From the NCBI GenBank assembly GCA_902522415.1, contig CABYVI010000007.1, positions 1 to 47,919 on the forward strand: a stretch of 47,919 nt of DNA. The letters run 5' to 3'. The notes beneath the pieces are model-generated. The model had not been told where the DNA came from, made no database searches, and worked only from the letters and a program-made list of their open reading frames with translations. This DNA is from an uncultured SAR116 cluster alpha proteobacterium (lineage in GTDB: Bacteria > Pseudomonadota > Alphaproteobacteria > Puniceispirillales > GCA-002684695). Both the position numbers and the translations under genes were made by a program. Each line of letters opens with the position of its first letter. Positions within the stretch are counted from its first letter, which is position 1. This document shows, piece by piece, positions 12,444 to 23,249 of this stretch.

Positions 12444-14999
12444 ATGAAAGACAATTATAGAGCAGTCGTTATCGGTGGAGGAGTAGTAGGATGTTCAGTA
12501 TTATACCATCTTGCTAAAGCAGGTTGGAAAGACATTCTTTTGATAGAAAGATCAGAGTTAACTTCAGGATCATCGTGGCATGCTGCGGGTGGTTTTCATA
12601 CTCTCAATGGAGATCCAAATGTAGCTAAACTTCAAGCCTACACTGTATCTTTATATAAAGAACTCGAAGAATTAAGTGGTCAAAAATGTGGTCTTCATTT
12701 AACTGGTGGTGCAATGATGGCAGATTCCCCGGAAAGGATGGATTTCTTAAGACACACTCATGCAAAAGGTAGATACTTAGGTATGAGTACAGAAATTATA
12801 ACTCCTAGTGAAGTTAAAGAAATGTTTCCTTTACTTGATGAAAGTCATTTTGTTGGTGCTCTTTGGGATCCTGTAGAAGGTCATTTAGATCCATCAGGAA
12901 CAACACATGCATACGCAAAATCAGCAAAAATTTTAGGAGCTGAACTCTCATTGAGAAACAGAGTTCTTGAACTCAACCAAAACTCTGATGGTATATGGAA
13001 TGTAGTAACAGAAAAAGGAACTATTACAACTGAGCATGTTGTAAATGCCGGTGGATTATGGGCAAGAGAAGTTGGGAGAATGGTTGGATTAGAGTTGCCT
13101 CTTTTAGCAATGGAGCATCATTATATTTTGACTGATGAAATTCCAGAGGTTGTTGATTTTAATGAAAAGACAGGAAAAGAGATAATACATGTGATAGATT
13201 TCAAAGGAGAAATCTATACGAGACAAGAACAGAAAGGAGTTTTACTTGGGACATATGAGCAAGCTTGTGAGCCGTGGTCGCCAATTGAAACACCGTGGAC
13301 ATTCGGTCATGAATTACTAGAACCAAACCTTGAGCGTATATCCCCATCTTTAGAGATAGGATTTAAGCACTTTCCCCCTCTTGAGAAAGCAGGGATTAGA
13401 AAAATGATAAACGGCCCTTTTACCTTTGCTCCTGACGGAAACCCCCTTATTGGACCAGTTCCAGGACTTACTAACTATTGGTCTGCATGTGCTGTAATGG
13501 CTGGATTTAGTCAAGGTGGAGGCGTTGGGCTAGCCTTATCAAATTGGATGATTGAAGGAGATCCTGGACATGATGTATTTGGAATGGATGTTGCGAGATT
13601 CGGAGACTTTGCTACTTTAAGGTATACCAATGCTAAAGTAAGAGAAAATTATTCGAGAAGATTTAGAATTTCATTTCCTAATGAGGAATTAGAAGCAGGC
13701 AGACCACATCAAACAACTCCTATTTATGATCTATTAATGAATCAAAATGCAGTAATGGGTAATTCATGGGGACTTGAAAATGCTTTATGGTTTGCTCCTA
13801 GTCAAGCAGAAGCTAAAAACGTTTTGTCTTTTTATAGGTCGAACGATTTTAACTCCGTTAAAAATGAGGTAAAATCTGTTAGATCAGGTGTTGGGCTAAC
13901 TGAAATTTCAAATTTTGCAAAGTATAAAGTAACTGGAGTTGATTCTGAAAGTTGGCTTTCAGTTCTTATGACTAATAACATTCCTAAAAAGGGCAGAATG
14001 ATATTAACACCTATGCTTAATGAATTTGGAAAAGTGATTGGTGATTTTACAATTGCTCAAGTCAGTCAAAATATCTTCTACATTTGGGGCTCTCAAAATG
14101 CTCAAAAACATCATATGAGATGGTTTAAAAGTCATTTAAATGAAGACGATAAAGTTAATATTGAATGTATTGATCAAAATCTAGTTGGGCTTTCAATTGC
14201 CGGTCCTCATTCTAGAAATGTACTTCAAAAGTTAGTTGATATAGACATTTCAAACAAAAATTTTAAATTTATGAGTTCTCAGAAGATGGATGTTTCAGGA
14301 GCACCTTGTATAGTAAGCAGGATTACTTTCACAGGTGATCTTGGTTATGAAATATGGATGGAACCTTCTTATCAGAGAAAAGTTTACTTATCATTAAAAT
14401 CAGCTGGTGAAGATTTTAAAATTATAGATTTTGGAACAAGAGCTTTATTATCTATGAGGCTAGAAAAAAACTTTCCCACTTGGGGCCATGAGTTGAGACC
14501 TATTTATGGACCTTATGAATGCTCTTTAGATCGTTTTATTAAATTGGATAAGAATATGTTTATTGGCAGTGATGCAGCAAGACAAGAAAAAGAGAATGGC
14601 CCTAATCTTAAACGTGTGTCATTCATTATTGAAGCAGAAGATGCTGATGTTATGGGTGATGAACCTATATGGGCAAATGTTCCAAAAGGAGAGTTTACAA
14701 AGTTTATAACAGAAACTAAATCAGGTGATAGTCCTACCAGATTTGACAAAAATGGAAAAGCATACCCTAAAATAGAAACCAATACTTCTGATGGTGATTG
14801 GAATGTTGTTGGTTGGGTTACTTCAGGGGGATATGGACATCATGTTAATTTATCTTTAGCACAAGGCTATATCCCGTTTTCATTATTTAAAGAACACAGT
14901 AAAACAAAATTTCAGGTTGAAATTTTAGGTAAAAAATATAATGCAAAAATTTCTATAGATGCTCCATTTGACCCAACTGGATCCATAATGAGAGGATAA
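12444..14999 (+). CDS. Dimethylglycine/sarcosine dehydrogenase-family flavoprotein (FAD oxidoreductase plus GcvT-like C-terminal domain)
   Basis: VIGGGVVGCSVLYHLAKAGW; GSSWHAAGGF; GcvT-type C-terminus (LGYEIWMEP...). Confidence 0.9.
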   Translation: MKDNYRAVVIGGGVVGCSVLYHLAKAGWKDILLIERSELTSGSSWHAAGGFHTLNGDPNVAKLQAYTVSLYKELEELSGQKCGLHLTGGAMMADSPERMDFLRHTHAKGRYLGMSTEIITPSEVKEMFPLLDESHFVGALWDPVEGHLDPSGTTHAYAKSAKILGAELSLRNRVLELNQNSDGIWNVVTEKGTITTEHVVNAGGLWAREVGRMVGLELPLLAMEHHYILTDEIPEVVDFNEKTGKEIIHVIDFKGEIYTRQEQKGVLLGTYEQACEPWSPIETPWTFGHELLEPNLERISPSLEIGFKHFPPLEKAGIRKMINGPFTFAPDGNPLIGPVPGLTNYWSACAVMAGFSQGGGVGLALSNWMIEGDPGHDVFGMDVARFGDFATLRYTNAKVRENYSRRFRISFPNEELEAGRPHQTTPIYDLLMNQNAVMGNSWGLENALWFAPSQAEAKNVLSFYRSNDFNSVKNEVKSVRSGVGLTEISNFAKYKVTGVDSESWLSVLMTNNIPKKGRMILTPMLNEFGKVIGDFTIAQVSQNIFYIWGSQNAQKHHMRWFKSHLNEDDKVNIECIDQNLVGLSIAGPHSRNVLQKLVDIDISNKNFKFMSSQKMDVSGAPCIVSRITFTGDLGYEIWMEPSYQRKVYLSLKSAGEDFKIIDFGTRALLSMRLEKNFPTWGHELRPIYGPYECSLDRFIKLDKNMFIGSDAARQEKENGPNLKRVSFIIEAEDADVMGDEPIWANVPKGEFTKFITETKSGDSPTRFDKNGKAYPKIETNTSDGDWNVVGWVTSGGYGHHVNLSLAQGYIPFSLFKEHSKTKFQVEILGKKYNAKISIDAPFDPTGSIMRG

Positions 15000-15016
15000 T
15001 CGAATTACATTTTTTT

Positions 15017-15913
15017 ATGAAAAAGTTTAAATCTACTGTTAGTAATATTTTATCACCTGTTAGTTGGGAAGATTACGAATTAATAGATTTTGGTTATGGG
15101 AAAAAACTTGAAAGATTTGGAAAGTATACTTTTGTTAGACCCGACAGCCAAGCTATGGCTGAACCAGTATTGTCAAAAAAGATATGGGATAGGGCTGATG
15201 GTATCTTCAATTCTTCAAATGATGAAGAAAAAGGTAGCTGGAAATTATCCAATAAAGTACCTGAATTTTGGGATGTTAATTTTAATAATATTAAGATTAA
15301 AACACTACCGACACCATTTAGGCATTTAGGTTTTTTCCCTGAACAATCTGTTCATTGGGATTGGTGCAGAAGCCTTATACAAAAAAGGGATAAACCAAGA
15401 GTATTAAATTTGTTTGGTTACAGCGGTATCGCTTCATTGGACGCTGCATTGTCTGGTGCAGAAGTTACACATGTTGATGCATCAAAAAAAGCAATAAATT
15501 TAGCTTTTGAAAATAGGAATAGAAATAATTTGGAAAAACTACCAATAAGATTTCTAGTGGAAGATGCTGTTAATTTTGTTAGAAGGGAGATCAGAAGAAA
15601 TAATAAATACGATGGTATTATTCTTGACCCTCCTAAATATGGAAGAGGTCCCAATGGAGAAGTTTGGCGAATTGAAGAAGACCTTTTAAATTTAATGTAT
15701 CTGATTAAAGAAGTACTTACTGAAAACCCATTGTTTTTGGTTCTAACTTCTTATGCAATAAGATCATCCCATATTTCATTGTATTATTTACTCGAAAGTT
15801 CTTTGAAATTTAATTATGGGGAGTATTCTTCTGGCGAATTAGGAATTGAAGATAGTTCTAATAAAAAAAGAGTTTTATCTTGTGCTAATTTTGCAAGATG
15901 GCAGTTTGAATAA
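15017..15913 (+). CDS. Class I SAM-dependent RNA methyltransferase (RlmI/RlmL-like)
   Basis: VLNLFGYSGIASLDAALSGAEVTHVDASKKAINLA; DGIILDPPKYGRGPNGE. Confidence 0.8.
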   Translation: MKKFKSTVSNILSPVSWEDYELIDFGYGKKLERFGKYTFVRPDSQAMAEPVLSKKIWDRADGIFNSSNDEEKGSWKLSNKVPEFWDVNFNNIKIKTLPTPFRHLGFFPEQSVHWDWCRSLIQKRDKPRVLNLFGYSGIASLDAALSGAEVTHVDASKKAINLAFENRNRNNLEKLPIRFLVEDAVNFVRREIRRNNKYDGIILDPPKYGRGPNGEVWRIEEDLLNLMYLIKEVLTENPLFLVLTSYAIRSSHISLYYLLESSLKFNYGEYSSGELGIEDSSNKKRVLSCANFARWQFE

Positions 15914-15915
15914 CT

Positions 15916-16722
15916 TTATGTACTTTTTCTTAAAAACTCATATAAAAAAACTCCTGTTGATACAGATAGATTTAGGCTGTCTGAAGTCCCCAACATTGGT
16001 ATCTTTATCATTTCATCAGCAGAGTTTTCTAAATCTTGAGAAACACCTGATTGTTCATTCCCCATAACAATTATTGGTTTCTCTCCCCAATTACACTCAG
16101 TATAGTTTTTTTTAGATTTTAAACTTGTTACTACAACTCTATTTTTTTTCTCTTTAGCCCATGAAAGAAAACTATCTATTCCAATATTTACTATTTTGAT
16201 TGAAAAAATTGCTCCCATTGAGGCTCTAACAGCCTCTGGCGAGTAAGGATCACAACAATTGTCGATTAAGATTAGTGATTTAATACCAGTTCCGTTACAA
16301 GTTCTTATTATAGTTCCTAAATTACCAGGATCTCTTATTCTTTCCAATGCCAACCAAGCTAAAGAATCATCTTCAATAATATCTTGTAAAAAAATTTCCC
16401 TTTTCTCAAATACTCCAAGTATTGTCTGTGGATTGTCTTTTTTTGTTACCTTAGATAGAATTTTTTGAGTAACATTTAATAATATACCATCATTTTTATT
16501 AAATTGACTGAATAAATCTTCAACACTTAAAAATTTATCTTTCTCCATGTTAAAGATTATATACTTGGGCATCCACCCATTATTCAGGGCTTCTCTACAA
16601 GTCCTCTCCCCTTCTGCCAAAAAAAAACCTGTATTACTTCTATTCTTTCTAAGCAATAATGACTTAATAAATTTTATTTTTGGATTTGAAATACTTGTAA
16701 TTTTTTCAATTTCATCAAACAC
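15916..16722 (-). CDS. SpoU/TrmH-family RNA methyltransferase
   Basis: LERIRDPGNLGTIIRTCNGTGIKSLIL; PIIVMGNEQSGVSQDL; IPMLGTSDSLNLSVSTGVFLYE. Confidence 0.93.
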   Translation of the reverse strand: MFDEIEKITSISNPKIKFIKSLLLRKNRSNTGFFLAEGERTCREALNNGWMPKYIIFNMEKDKFLSVEDLFSQFNKNDGILLNVTQKILSKVTKKDNPQTILGVFEKREIFLQDIIEDDSLAWLALERIRDPGNLGTIIRTCNGTGIKSLILIDNCCDPYSPEAVRASMGAIFSIKIVNIGIDSFLSWAKEKKNRVVVTSLKSKKNYTECNWGEKPIIVMGNEQSGVSQDLENSADEMIKIPMLGTSDSLNLSVSTGVFLYEFLRKST

Positions 16723-16750
16723 AAAGTATAAACCAATTAAAAACTTAAAA

Positions 16751-18421
16751 TTAAAATAATCCTTGCACTAAATTGTCATCGTCTATATGAATTTTTTCAG
16801 CTGCTGGTAAACTTGGCAACCCTGGCATAGTCATTATATCACCACATATAGCAACAATAAACCCTGCCCCAGCAGAAAGTCTAACTTCTCTAATAGGTAT
16901 TACATGACCCTCTGGAGCACCTAAAGAATTTGGATCTGCAGAAAATGAATATTGTGTTTTCGCCATACAAACAGGTAAGTTACCATAACCAGCTTTTTCC
17001 CAATCTTTTAATTGGTTAAGGATTTTTTTATCGGCTGAAATATCAGAAGCTCTATAAATCTCAGTAGCAACACATTTAATTTTTTCAATTAGGGAAAGTT
17101 CATCTTTATACAAAGGTTGAAAATTGGCTTCACCTGATTCACAAACCTCAACTACTCTTTCTGCTAACTCTTTAGTGCCTTCAGAACCATAAGACCAATG
17201 TTTACATACTATAGCTTCAGATCCTGATTTAGAAACTATGTCTAAAAGTTTATTAACTTCAGCATCTGTATCTGAAACAAAATGATTGATACCAACAATT
17301 ACTGGTAATTTAAATTTTTGAATATTTTCAATATGCCTTAATAAATTAGACGAGCCTTTCTCTAAAGAATCAACATTTTCGCTGCTAAGTTGATCTTTGG
17401 GCACACCTCCATTCATTTTAAGAGCCCTAATTGTTGCTACAATAACAACTGCATCAGGTTTTAAATTAGCTTTTCTACACTTAATATTTAAGAATTTTTC
17501 AGCACCGAGGTCTGCACCAAATCCTGCCTCTGTTACAACATAATCACCTAAACTTAATCCAGCTCTTGTTGCAACAACTGAGTTACAACCATGAGCAATG
17601 TTTGCAAATGGTCCACCATGGATAAAAGCAGGATTATTTTCTAATGTTTGAACCAGGTTTGGTTGTAATGCCTCTTTTAATAAAACAGTCATTGCTCCGT
17701 CTGCATTAATATCTCGGCAAAAAACTGGAGATTTATCTCTTCTATATCCAATGATTATATTACCTAGTCTTTTTTCTAAATCAGAAAGATCCTCTGAAAG
17801 ACATAGTATTGCCATGATTTCAGAAGCTACCGTTATATCAAAACCAGACTCTCTTGGAAATCCATTACTAACTCCACCCAGTGATACAATAATATTTCTT
17901 AAAGCCCTATCATTCATGTCTATAACTCTTTTCCAAGAAACTCTCCTTGGATCAATTTGCTGCTTGTTGCCCCAGTAAATATGATTATCAATCATAGCGG
18001 ATAATAGATTATGAGCAGATGTAATCGCATGAAAATCTCCTGTAAAATGCAAATTAATGTCCTCCATAGGAACCACTTGCGCGTAACCACCTCCAGCTGC
18101 ACCACCTTTCATTCCAAAGCAAGGTCCAAGTGAAGGCTCTCTTAAACAAACTATAGATTTTTTCCCTATTTTATTTAGGCCATCATTCAACCCTACTGAT
18201 GTTGTTGTTTTCCCTTCACCAGCTGGAGTAGGATTAATTGCAGTTACTAAGATTAACTTACCTGATTTGTTATTTGATTGACTGTCCAACCACTCAGATG
18301 ATAATTTTGCCTTATAATGGCCAAAGGGACTAATAGCTGAATTAGGAATATTTAATTTTGAACCAATGTCTAAAATTGATTCCATATTTGCTTTTCTTGC
18401 AATTTCTATATCGCTACTCAT
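16751..18421 (-). CDS. fhs: Formate-tetrahydrofolate ligase
   Basis: [59 protein letters not shown]. Confidence 0.98.
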   Translation of the reverse strand: MSSDIEIARKANMESILDIGSKLNIPNSAISPFGHYKAKLSSEWLDSQSNNKSGKLILVTAINPTPAGEGKTTTSVGLNDGLNKIGKKSIVCLREPSLGPCFGMKGGAAGGGYAQVVPMEDINLHFTGDFHAITSAHNLLSAMIDNHIYWGNKQQIDPRRVSWKRVIDMNDRALRNIIVSLGGVSNGFPRESGFDITVASEIMAILCLSEDLSDLEKRLGNIIIGYRRDKSPVFCRDINADGAMTVLLKEALQPNLVQTLENNPAFIHGGPFANIAHGCNSVVATRAGLSLGDYVVTEAGFGADLGAEKFLNIKCRKANLKPDAVVIVATIRALKMNGGVPKDQLSSENVDSLEKGSSNLLRHIENIQKFKLPVIVGINHFVSDTDAEVNKLLDIVSKSGSEAIVCKHWSYGSEGTKELAERVVEVCESGEANFQPLYKDELSLIEKIKCVATEIYRASDISADKKILNQLKDWEKAGYGNLPVCMAKTQYSFSADPNSLGAPEGHVIPIREVRLSAGAGFIVAICGDIMTMPGLPSLPAAEKIHIDDDNLVQGLF

Positions 18422-18581
18422 TTTTGCCCCTATAATTGATTTTTGTTGGTACTATTAGCGTCTTGTTTGAAATATTTTTAATTCTTTTTGCGACATAATA
18501 TTGTTTATTTTCGACTTGTTATATATTAATAAATGTAGTTCTAATTAAAGAGTTAGTTTTATAAAATTTGAATATAAATAA

Positions 18582-19550
18582 ATGGAGTTAAATATCCAAA
18601 AAATTTTTAAAATAAGTTTTTTATTGATTGATGAATTTTCAATGATTTCCTTTGCTTCAGCAATAGAACCTCTTAGGGCTGCCAATAGAATAAATGGAAA
18701 AAGTTTATACGAATGGGAAATATTTAGCCTGAATGGACAAGCAGTTTCCAGTTCTAATGGTATATCTATTTATCCAGATCATTCAATTGAGGACAATTTA
18801 AAAACAGATATTTTATTTGTTTGTGGCGGTTTAAATATTAAGAGCAAAGTCAACAAAACATTACTTGGGTTTTTAAGAAAATTAGCTAGACGTGGGGTTT
18901 CTCTGGGAGCTTTATGTACCGCAAGCTATGCACTAGCTAAAGCTGGACTTCTTTCAAGAAAAAAAAGTACTATTCATTGGGAAAATTCATTCAGTATGAA
19001 AGAGGAATTCCCTGATTTGGAAATAACAAATAATTTGTTTGAGATTGACAAAGATAGATATACGAGTTCAGGTGGAACTTCATCACTTGATTTAATGCTT
19101 AATATTATAATTCAACATCAAGGTTCTAGCTTAGCAAAGAATGTTTCAGATCAGCTAATACATGAAAGAATTAGATATTCTGATGACTATCAAAGGATGA
19201 GTTTAAGATCTAGACTTGGTGTTAGTCATCCAAAATTACTATCATCTGTGTCAATCATGGAAGAAAATATTGAAGATCCCATATCACATAAAGAATTATC
19301 CAAAAAAGCAAATATATCCCTGAGGCAACTAGAAAGGTTATTTAAAAAATATCTATCTTGTACACCTAATCAATACTATATAAAAATAAGGTTGGAGCGT
19401 TCAAGAAATTTATTACTACAGACATCTATGTCTATTTTGTCTATTGCTTTAGTTACAGGTTTTACTTCAGCCTCACATTTCTCAAAGTGTTACAGATCAT
19501 TTTATGGTATTTCCCCAAGAGAATCTAGAAATATAGAATTAAGTTTTTAA
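18582..19550 (+). CDS. GlxA-family transcriptional regulator (DJ-1/PfpI-like domain plus AraC HTH)
   Basis: N-terminal ...LFVCGGLNI...SLGALCTASYALAKAGLL; C-terminal AraC HTH (LSIALVTGFTSASHFSKCYRSFYGISPRESR). Confidence 0.92.
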   Translation: MELNIQKIFKISFLLIDEFSMISFASAIEPLRAANRINGKSLYEWEIFSLNGQAVSSSNGISIYPDHSIEDNLKTDILFVCGGLNIKSKVNKTLLGFLRKLARRGVSLGALCTASYALAKAGLLSRKKSTIHWENSFSMKEEFPDLEITNNLFEIDKDRYTSSGGTSSLDLMLNIIIQHQGSSLAKNVSDQLIHERIRYSDDYQRMSLRSRLGVSHPKLLSSVSIMEENIEDPISHKELSKKANISLRQLERLFKKYLSCTPNQYYIKIRLERSRNLLLQTSMSILSIALVTGFTSASHFSKCYRSFYGISPRESRNIELSF

Positions 19551-19975
19551 ATTTGTGCAGCATTTTTTATGGCTTTTATCATCGAAGATAAGCCATTCTT
19601 TCTGGTAACGGATAGATGTTCATGAAGACCAATTTTACTAATAAAATCTATAGGTGTATTTAAAATTTCTTGACTATCTCTATTATTATAAACTCTAAAT
19701 AGAAGCGCAATGAGACCTTGGACGATTGCCGCATCAGAAGAAGCTTTAAATTTAATATTATTATCATTTTCTTTTTTATAATGAAAATATACTGTTGATT
19801 GGCAACCTCTTAATTTTGCGTCCTCAACCATAAGACTTTGATCAAGTTTTTCCAATTTTTTACCCATATCTATTATATGTGCGTATTTATCTTCCCAATC
19901 ATCAAAAAAATTAAACTCATTAATTATCTCTTTAATAACTTCATCGGACGATAGTTTTATATTATTCGTTTGCAT
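19547..19975 (-). CDS. sufE: SufE family Fe-S cluster assembly sulfur acceptor
   Basis: EDKYAHIIDMGKKLEKLDQSL...KLRGCQSTVYFHYK. Confidence 0.93.
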   Translation of the reverse strand: MQTNNIKLSSDEVIKEIINEFNFFDDWEDKYAHIIDMGKKLEKLDQSLMVEDAKLRGCQSTVYFHYKKENDNNIKFKASSDAAIVQGLIALLFRVYNNRDSQEILNTPIDFISKIGLHEHLSVTRKNGLSSMIKAIKNAAQI

Positions 19976-20062
19976 GTCAACTGTAAAAATTGTTTAAATT
20001 TATAAATTTATATAATTTATAGTTACTTATAATAAATATAATTTAAATCAATAGCACAAGAC

Positions 20063-21505
20063 ATGAAAAATTTTATTCTAAAAAAACACAGTTTTAAATT
20101 GTTGTTGATATTATGTTTTTTTATTGTTTTATTGAGATGTATAGCAGTTATTGTAACTCCTTTAGAATTGTCTGCTGATGAAGCTCAATACTGGCTTTGG
20201 AGCAAGAGCCTAAGTTGGGGCTACTTCTCAAAACCTCCATTGATAGCATGGTTAATAAGCTTATCAAACTTTATATTTGGTGATTTTGATTTCGCAGTAA
20301 GAATTTTTGCTCCAATTCTGCATGGCGCCACTGCAATAGTTTTATATTTTTTAGCAAAGGAATTCACAACAAACCATATTGCCCAATTTTTATCCTCTTT
20401 AATATGGCTCACATTTCCAATTGTTGGTGTAGGGTCATTTATAATGTCAACAGACACACCATTAATGCTATTTTTTTCTATTAGTATTTTAATGATAGTA
20501 AAAGCGTATAAATCTGAAAATAGAAATAACTGGCTGATAGCTGGTGTTTTTTCTGGCTTAGGATTATATGCAAAATATGCAGCCGTATATTTACCACTAG
20601 GGTTAATTTTATTTTATACTGTATCATTTTATAAAAAATCGAAAATTAAATTATTTTCAGTACTGATATTTCTGATTTCTTTTGCCACAGTTTCAATTCC
20701 AAATATTTTATGGAATTTCTATAATAATTTTTATACAATTAGTCACCTCTCTTCAAATGCAGTAATTGACTCTCCAAGTTATTCTTTACATGGTTCAATT
20801 ATATTTATTGCAAGCCAGTTTGTTGTAGTTGGTCCTATTTTATTAGCTATTTTTTGTGTTTCTTTGTTAAATTATAAATCACTACCAAAAAACCATACCT
20901 TAATATTATTTTTTATCTTACCGGTATATTTTATTATGATTTTTCAAGGCTATTTTTCTGAAGCAAATGCAAATTGGGCAGCAACTGCTTTACCCGGTAT
21001 AAGTATAATTTCAGGTTATTATTTAAGTTCAAGATTAAAGATAGCTACAATCACTTTGGCAACTAATACTATAATTTGCATGGTAATTATTATCATTTCT
21101 ATAACTGGAAACGTTACGATTTTAAACTTAAAATCCGACCCTTTAAGAAAACTTAAAGGCTGGCAATCTCTTAGCAATGATATTGTTGAAATAGTAGAAA
21201 AAAATAAAAGCAATATAATTTTAGTCGAAAGGCGTGGTGTTGCAGCTGAGCTTATCTACTATTTAAGGGATTATGATATAGAAATTAGAGTCCCACAAAC
21301 TTCATTTTCTCCAGGTAATCATTACGAACTAAAATACAGTATAAGTAAAAATGAAAGTAAAAAATTTTATTATTTAAGCGAGAATAAAGAAATTCCAAAA
21401 ACCATGAAAAGTAATTACTTAATTAAAAATATTACAACATCTAGGAATAAAATTTCTGAAACAAAATCAAGAGTTTTATATTTTTATTATTTAGAAAAGA
21501 TTTAA
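20063..21505 (+). CDS. Polytopic glycosyltransferase, GT39/ArnT-like
   Basis: ELSADEAQYWLWSKSLSWGYFSKPPLIAWLI followed by many TM segments. Confidence 0.85.
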   Translation: MKNFILKKHSFKLLLILCFFIVLLRCIAVIVTPLELSADEAQYWLWSKSLSWGYFSKPPLIAWLISLSNFIFGDFDFAVRIFAPILHGATAIVLYFLAKEFTTNHIAQFLSSLIWLTFPIVGVGSFIMSTDTPLMLFFSISILMIVKAYKSENRNNWLIAGVFSGLGLYAKYAAVYLPLGLILFYTVSFYKKSKIKLFSVLIFLISFATVSIPNILWNFYNNFYTISHLSSNAVIDSPSYSLHGSIIFIASQFVVVGPILLAIFCVSLLNYKSLPKNHTLILFFILPVYFIMIFQGYFSEANANWAATALPGISIISGYYLSSRLKIATITLATNTIICMVIIIISITGNVTILNLKSDPLRKLKGWQSLSNDIVEIVEKNKSNIILVERRGVAAELIYYLRDYDIEIRVPQTSFSPGNHYELKYSISKNESKKFYYLSENKEIPKTMKSNYLIKNITTSRNKISETKSRVLYFYYLEKI

Positions 21506-21936
21506 TTATTATTTTTGATGTATTTTTTGAAAACTTCTAAAGTTTCAATACTTACATGATGTTCAAGACCTTCCGCATCAGTTAAAGCAGTCTCGGGTTT
21601 CACACCAACAGATAATAGGAAGTTATAAACAATTTCATGCCTATTTTTGCAAAATTTTGCTAATTCTTCACCTTTTTTTGTTAAAAAGATCGATCTATAT
21701 GGCTTAGATTCGACAAAACCATCTTTTTGAAGTCTCTGTATAGAGGCATTCACCGTAGGATTACTTACACCAAATCTATCAGCTAAATCAACTGAACGTG
21801 CTTCACCTTTTTCATGTATTAATTCATAAATCATCTCAACATAATCTTCAGCAAGTTCAGATTGGTGAGCCGCTCTTAGATTATTAAATCTATGACTAGT
21901 ATCATTTTGATATTTTTTTTTCTTTAGTTCTGTCAA
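21502..21936 (-). CDS. mntR: Manganese-responsive DtxR-family regulator MntR
   Basis: LAEDYVEMIYELIHEKGEARSVDLADRFGVSNPTVNASIQRLQKDGFV; EGLEHHVS metal-binding region. Confidence 0.9.
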   Translation of the reverse strand: MTELKKKKYQNDTSHRFNNLRAAHQSELAEDYVEMIYELIHEKGEARSVDLADRFGVSNPTVNASIQRLQKDGFVESKPYRSIFLTKKGEELAKFCKNRHEIVYNFLLSVGVKPETALTDAEGLEHHVSIETLEVFKKYIKNNN

Positions 21937-22063
21937 AATTCTAGTAATTTTAATTTTATAAACATTACATTAGTATTTTTTTTAAATTATGCAATATTAA
22001 GGTTGATTAGGGTTGAAACTAAACTTGTAGTATTTTGAAATTATAAAAATTTATGGGTAAATC

Positions 22064-22357
22064 ATGAAAAACAATATTTCCACACAGATAGAAGCAGCAA
22101 CTTTTAAAAGACTATTAAATCACTTAGATGAAAGAAAAGATGTCCAAAATATTGATTTGATGAATTTAGCAGGGTTTTGTAGAAATTGCCTTTCTAGATG
22201 GTATAGAGAAGAAAGTTTAAAATTAAATAATGAAGTTTCTGATCCAGAAGCAAGAAAAATTATTTATGGAATGCCATACGATGATTGGAAAAAGAAATTT
22301 CAAAAAGAAACTTCAAAAGAAAAGATTGAAAAACTTAAAAAAAATCAGTCTCACTAA
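22064..22357 (+). CDS. DUF1244 family protein
   Basis: FKRLLNHLDERKDVQNIDLMNLAGFCRNCLSRWYREE. Confidence 0.88.
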   Translation: MKNNISTQIEAATFKRLLNHLDERKDVQNIDLMNLAGFCRNCLSRWYREESLKLNNEVSDPEARKIIYGMPYDDWKKKFQKETSKEKIEKLKKNQSH

Positions 22358-22414
22358 AAGCTGAGCATTGCATTTCTAAGAAAAAAATTGTTGTGGAATA
22401 ATCCACTAACAAAC

Positions 22415-23242
22415 TTAATCAGAATTATAAGAGATTGGTATATTTGCTAAATTAGGTAAAATACTATTTATTCTTCCTGTAACTCTATACACAATTATTC
22501 CAACTAATTCATGTATCAAAGGATTTAACTTTCCAATATTGTTAAAACCATACTTTAAACTAAATCTTGGAATGTAACTTGTAAAATCAGTAGGGTATGG
22601 GAATATTTTTGCAGCACCAATATCTCTGGATTGCATTAATGAAATTGTTCTAGGCATATGAAGAGCAGATGTAACAATTACCCATTTACCCCCATTAGAT
22701 TTTAAATATTTAGCTATAGCTAGAGATTCTTGATATGTATTATTAGAAATGCTTTTTATAATAAGTCTATTGGTGTTTATGTTAAATATGTTAAAGAATT
22801 TTCTAGCTTGTTCTGCTTCACTGATCCCATTCGGTGTCAGAACTGATGCATCAGAAACAAATAATAATTGTGTGTTATTATGTTTTTTAAGCAATCTCAA
22901 TGTCTCAATAACTCTTTCTGATTTCCCATTAAAGCCAACTTGATTTTCATCAAAAGCCTTTTGTGATCCTGTAAAAGAGCCTCCTAAAAGAATAATTCCA
23001 TGTGGATTTTGTAATTTACTATTTTGAATTATATTTTCAAAATTCCAAATAAGATAATTTGGAATTGCCTTAAAGCCTCCAATAACTAAAACTAATATCA
23101 CTATTAATCCAAAAAAATTGGAAAGAAGCTTTAAAAGTTTAAGATTACTTTTTGATAGAAAAAAATATAATAAAATTGAAAAAAATACTAGATTATAAGT
23201 ATTAATTAAAAATCCTACTATTTTTGATATTACAAAAAACAT
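22415..23242 (-). CDS. YdcF/ElyC-family (DUF218) membrane protein
   Basis: GIILLGGSF...SERVIETLRLLKKHN...WVIVTSALHMPRTISLMQSRDI. Confidence 0.85.
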   Translation of the reverse strand: MFFVISKIVGFLINTYNLVFFSILLYFFLSKSNLKLLKLLSNFFGLIVILVLVIGGFKAIPNYLIWNFENIIQNSKLQNPHGIILLGGSFTGSQKAFDENQVGFNGKSERVIETLRLLKKHNNTQLLFVSDASVLTPNGISEAEQARKFFNIFNINTNRLIIKSISNNTYQESLAIAKYLKSNGGKWVIVTSALHMPRTISLMQSRDIGAAKIFPYPTDFTSYIPRFSLKYGFNNIGKLNPLIHELVGIIVYRVTGRINSILPNLANIPISYNSD

Positions 23243-23249
23243 GATATAT

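Noticed and set aside
18422-18581. Possible regulator-binding palindrome in the fhs/glxA-like divergent gap
   Set aside because: AT-rich sequence gives only weak, chance-level inverted repeats by eye.
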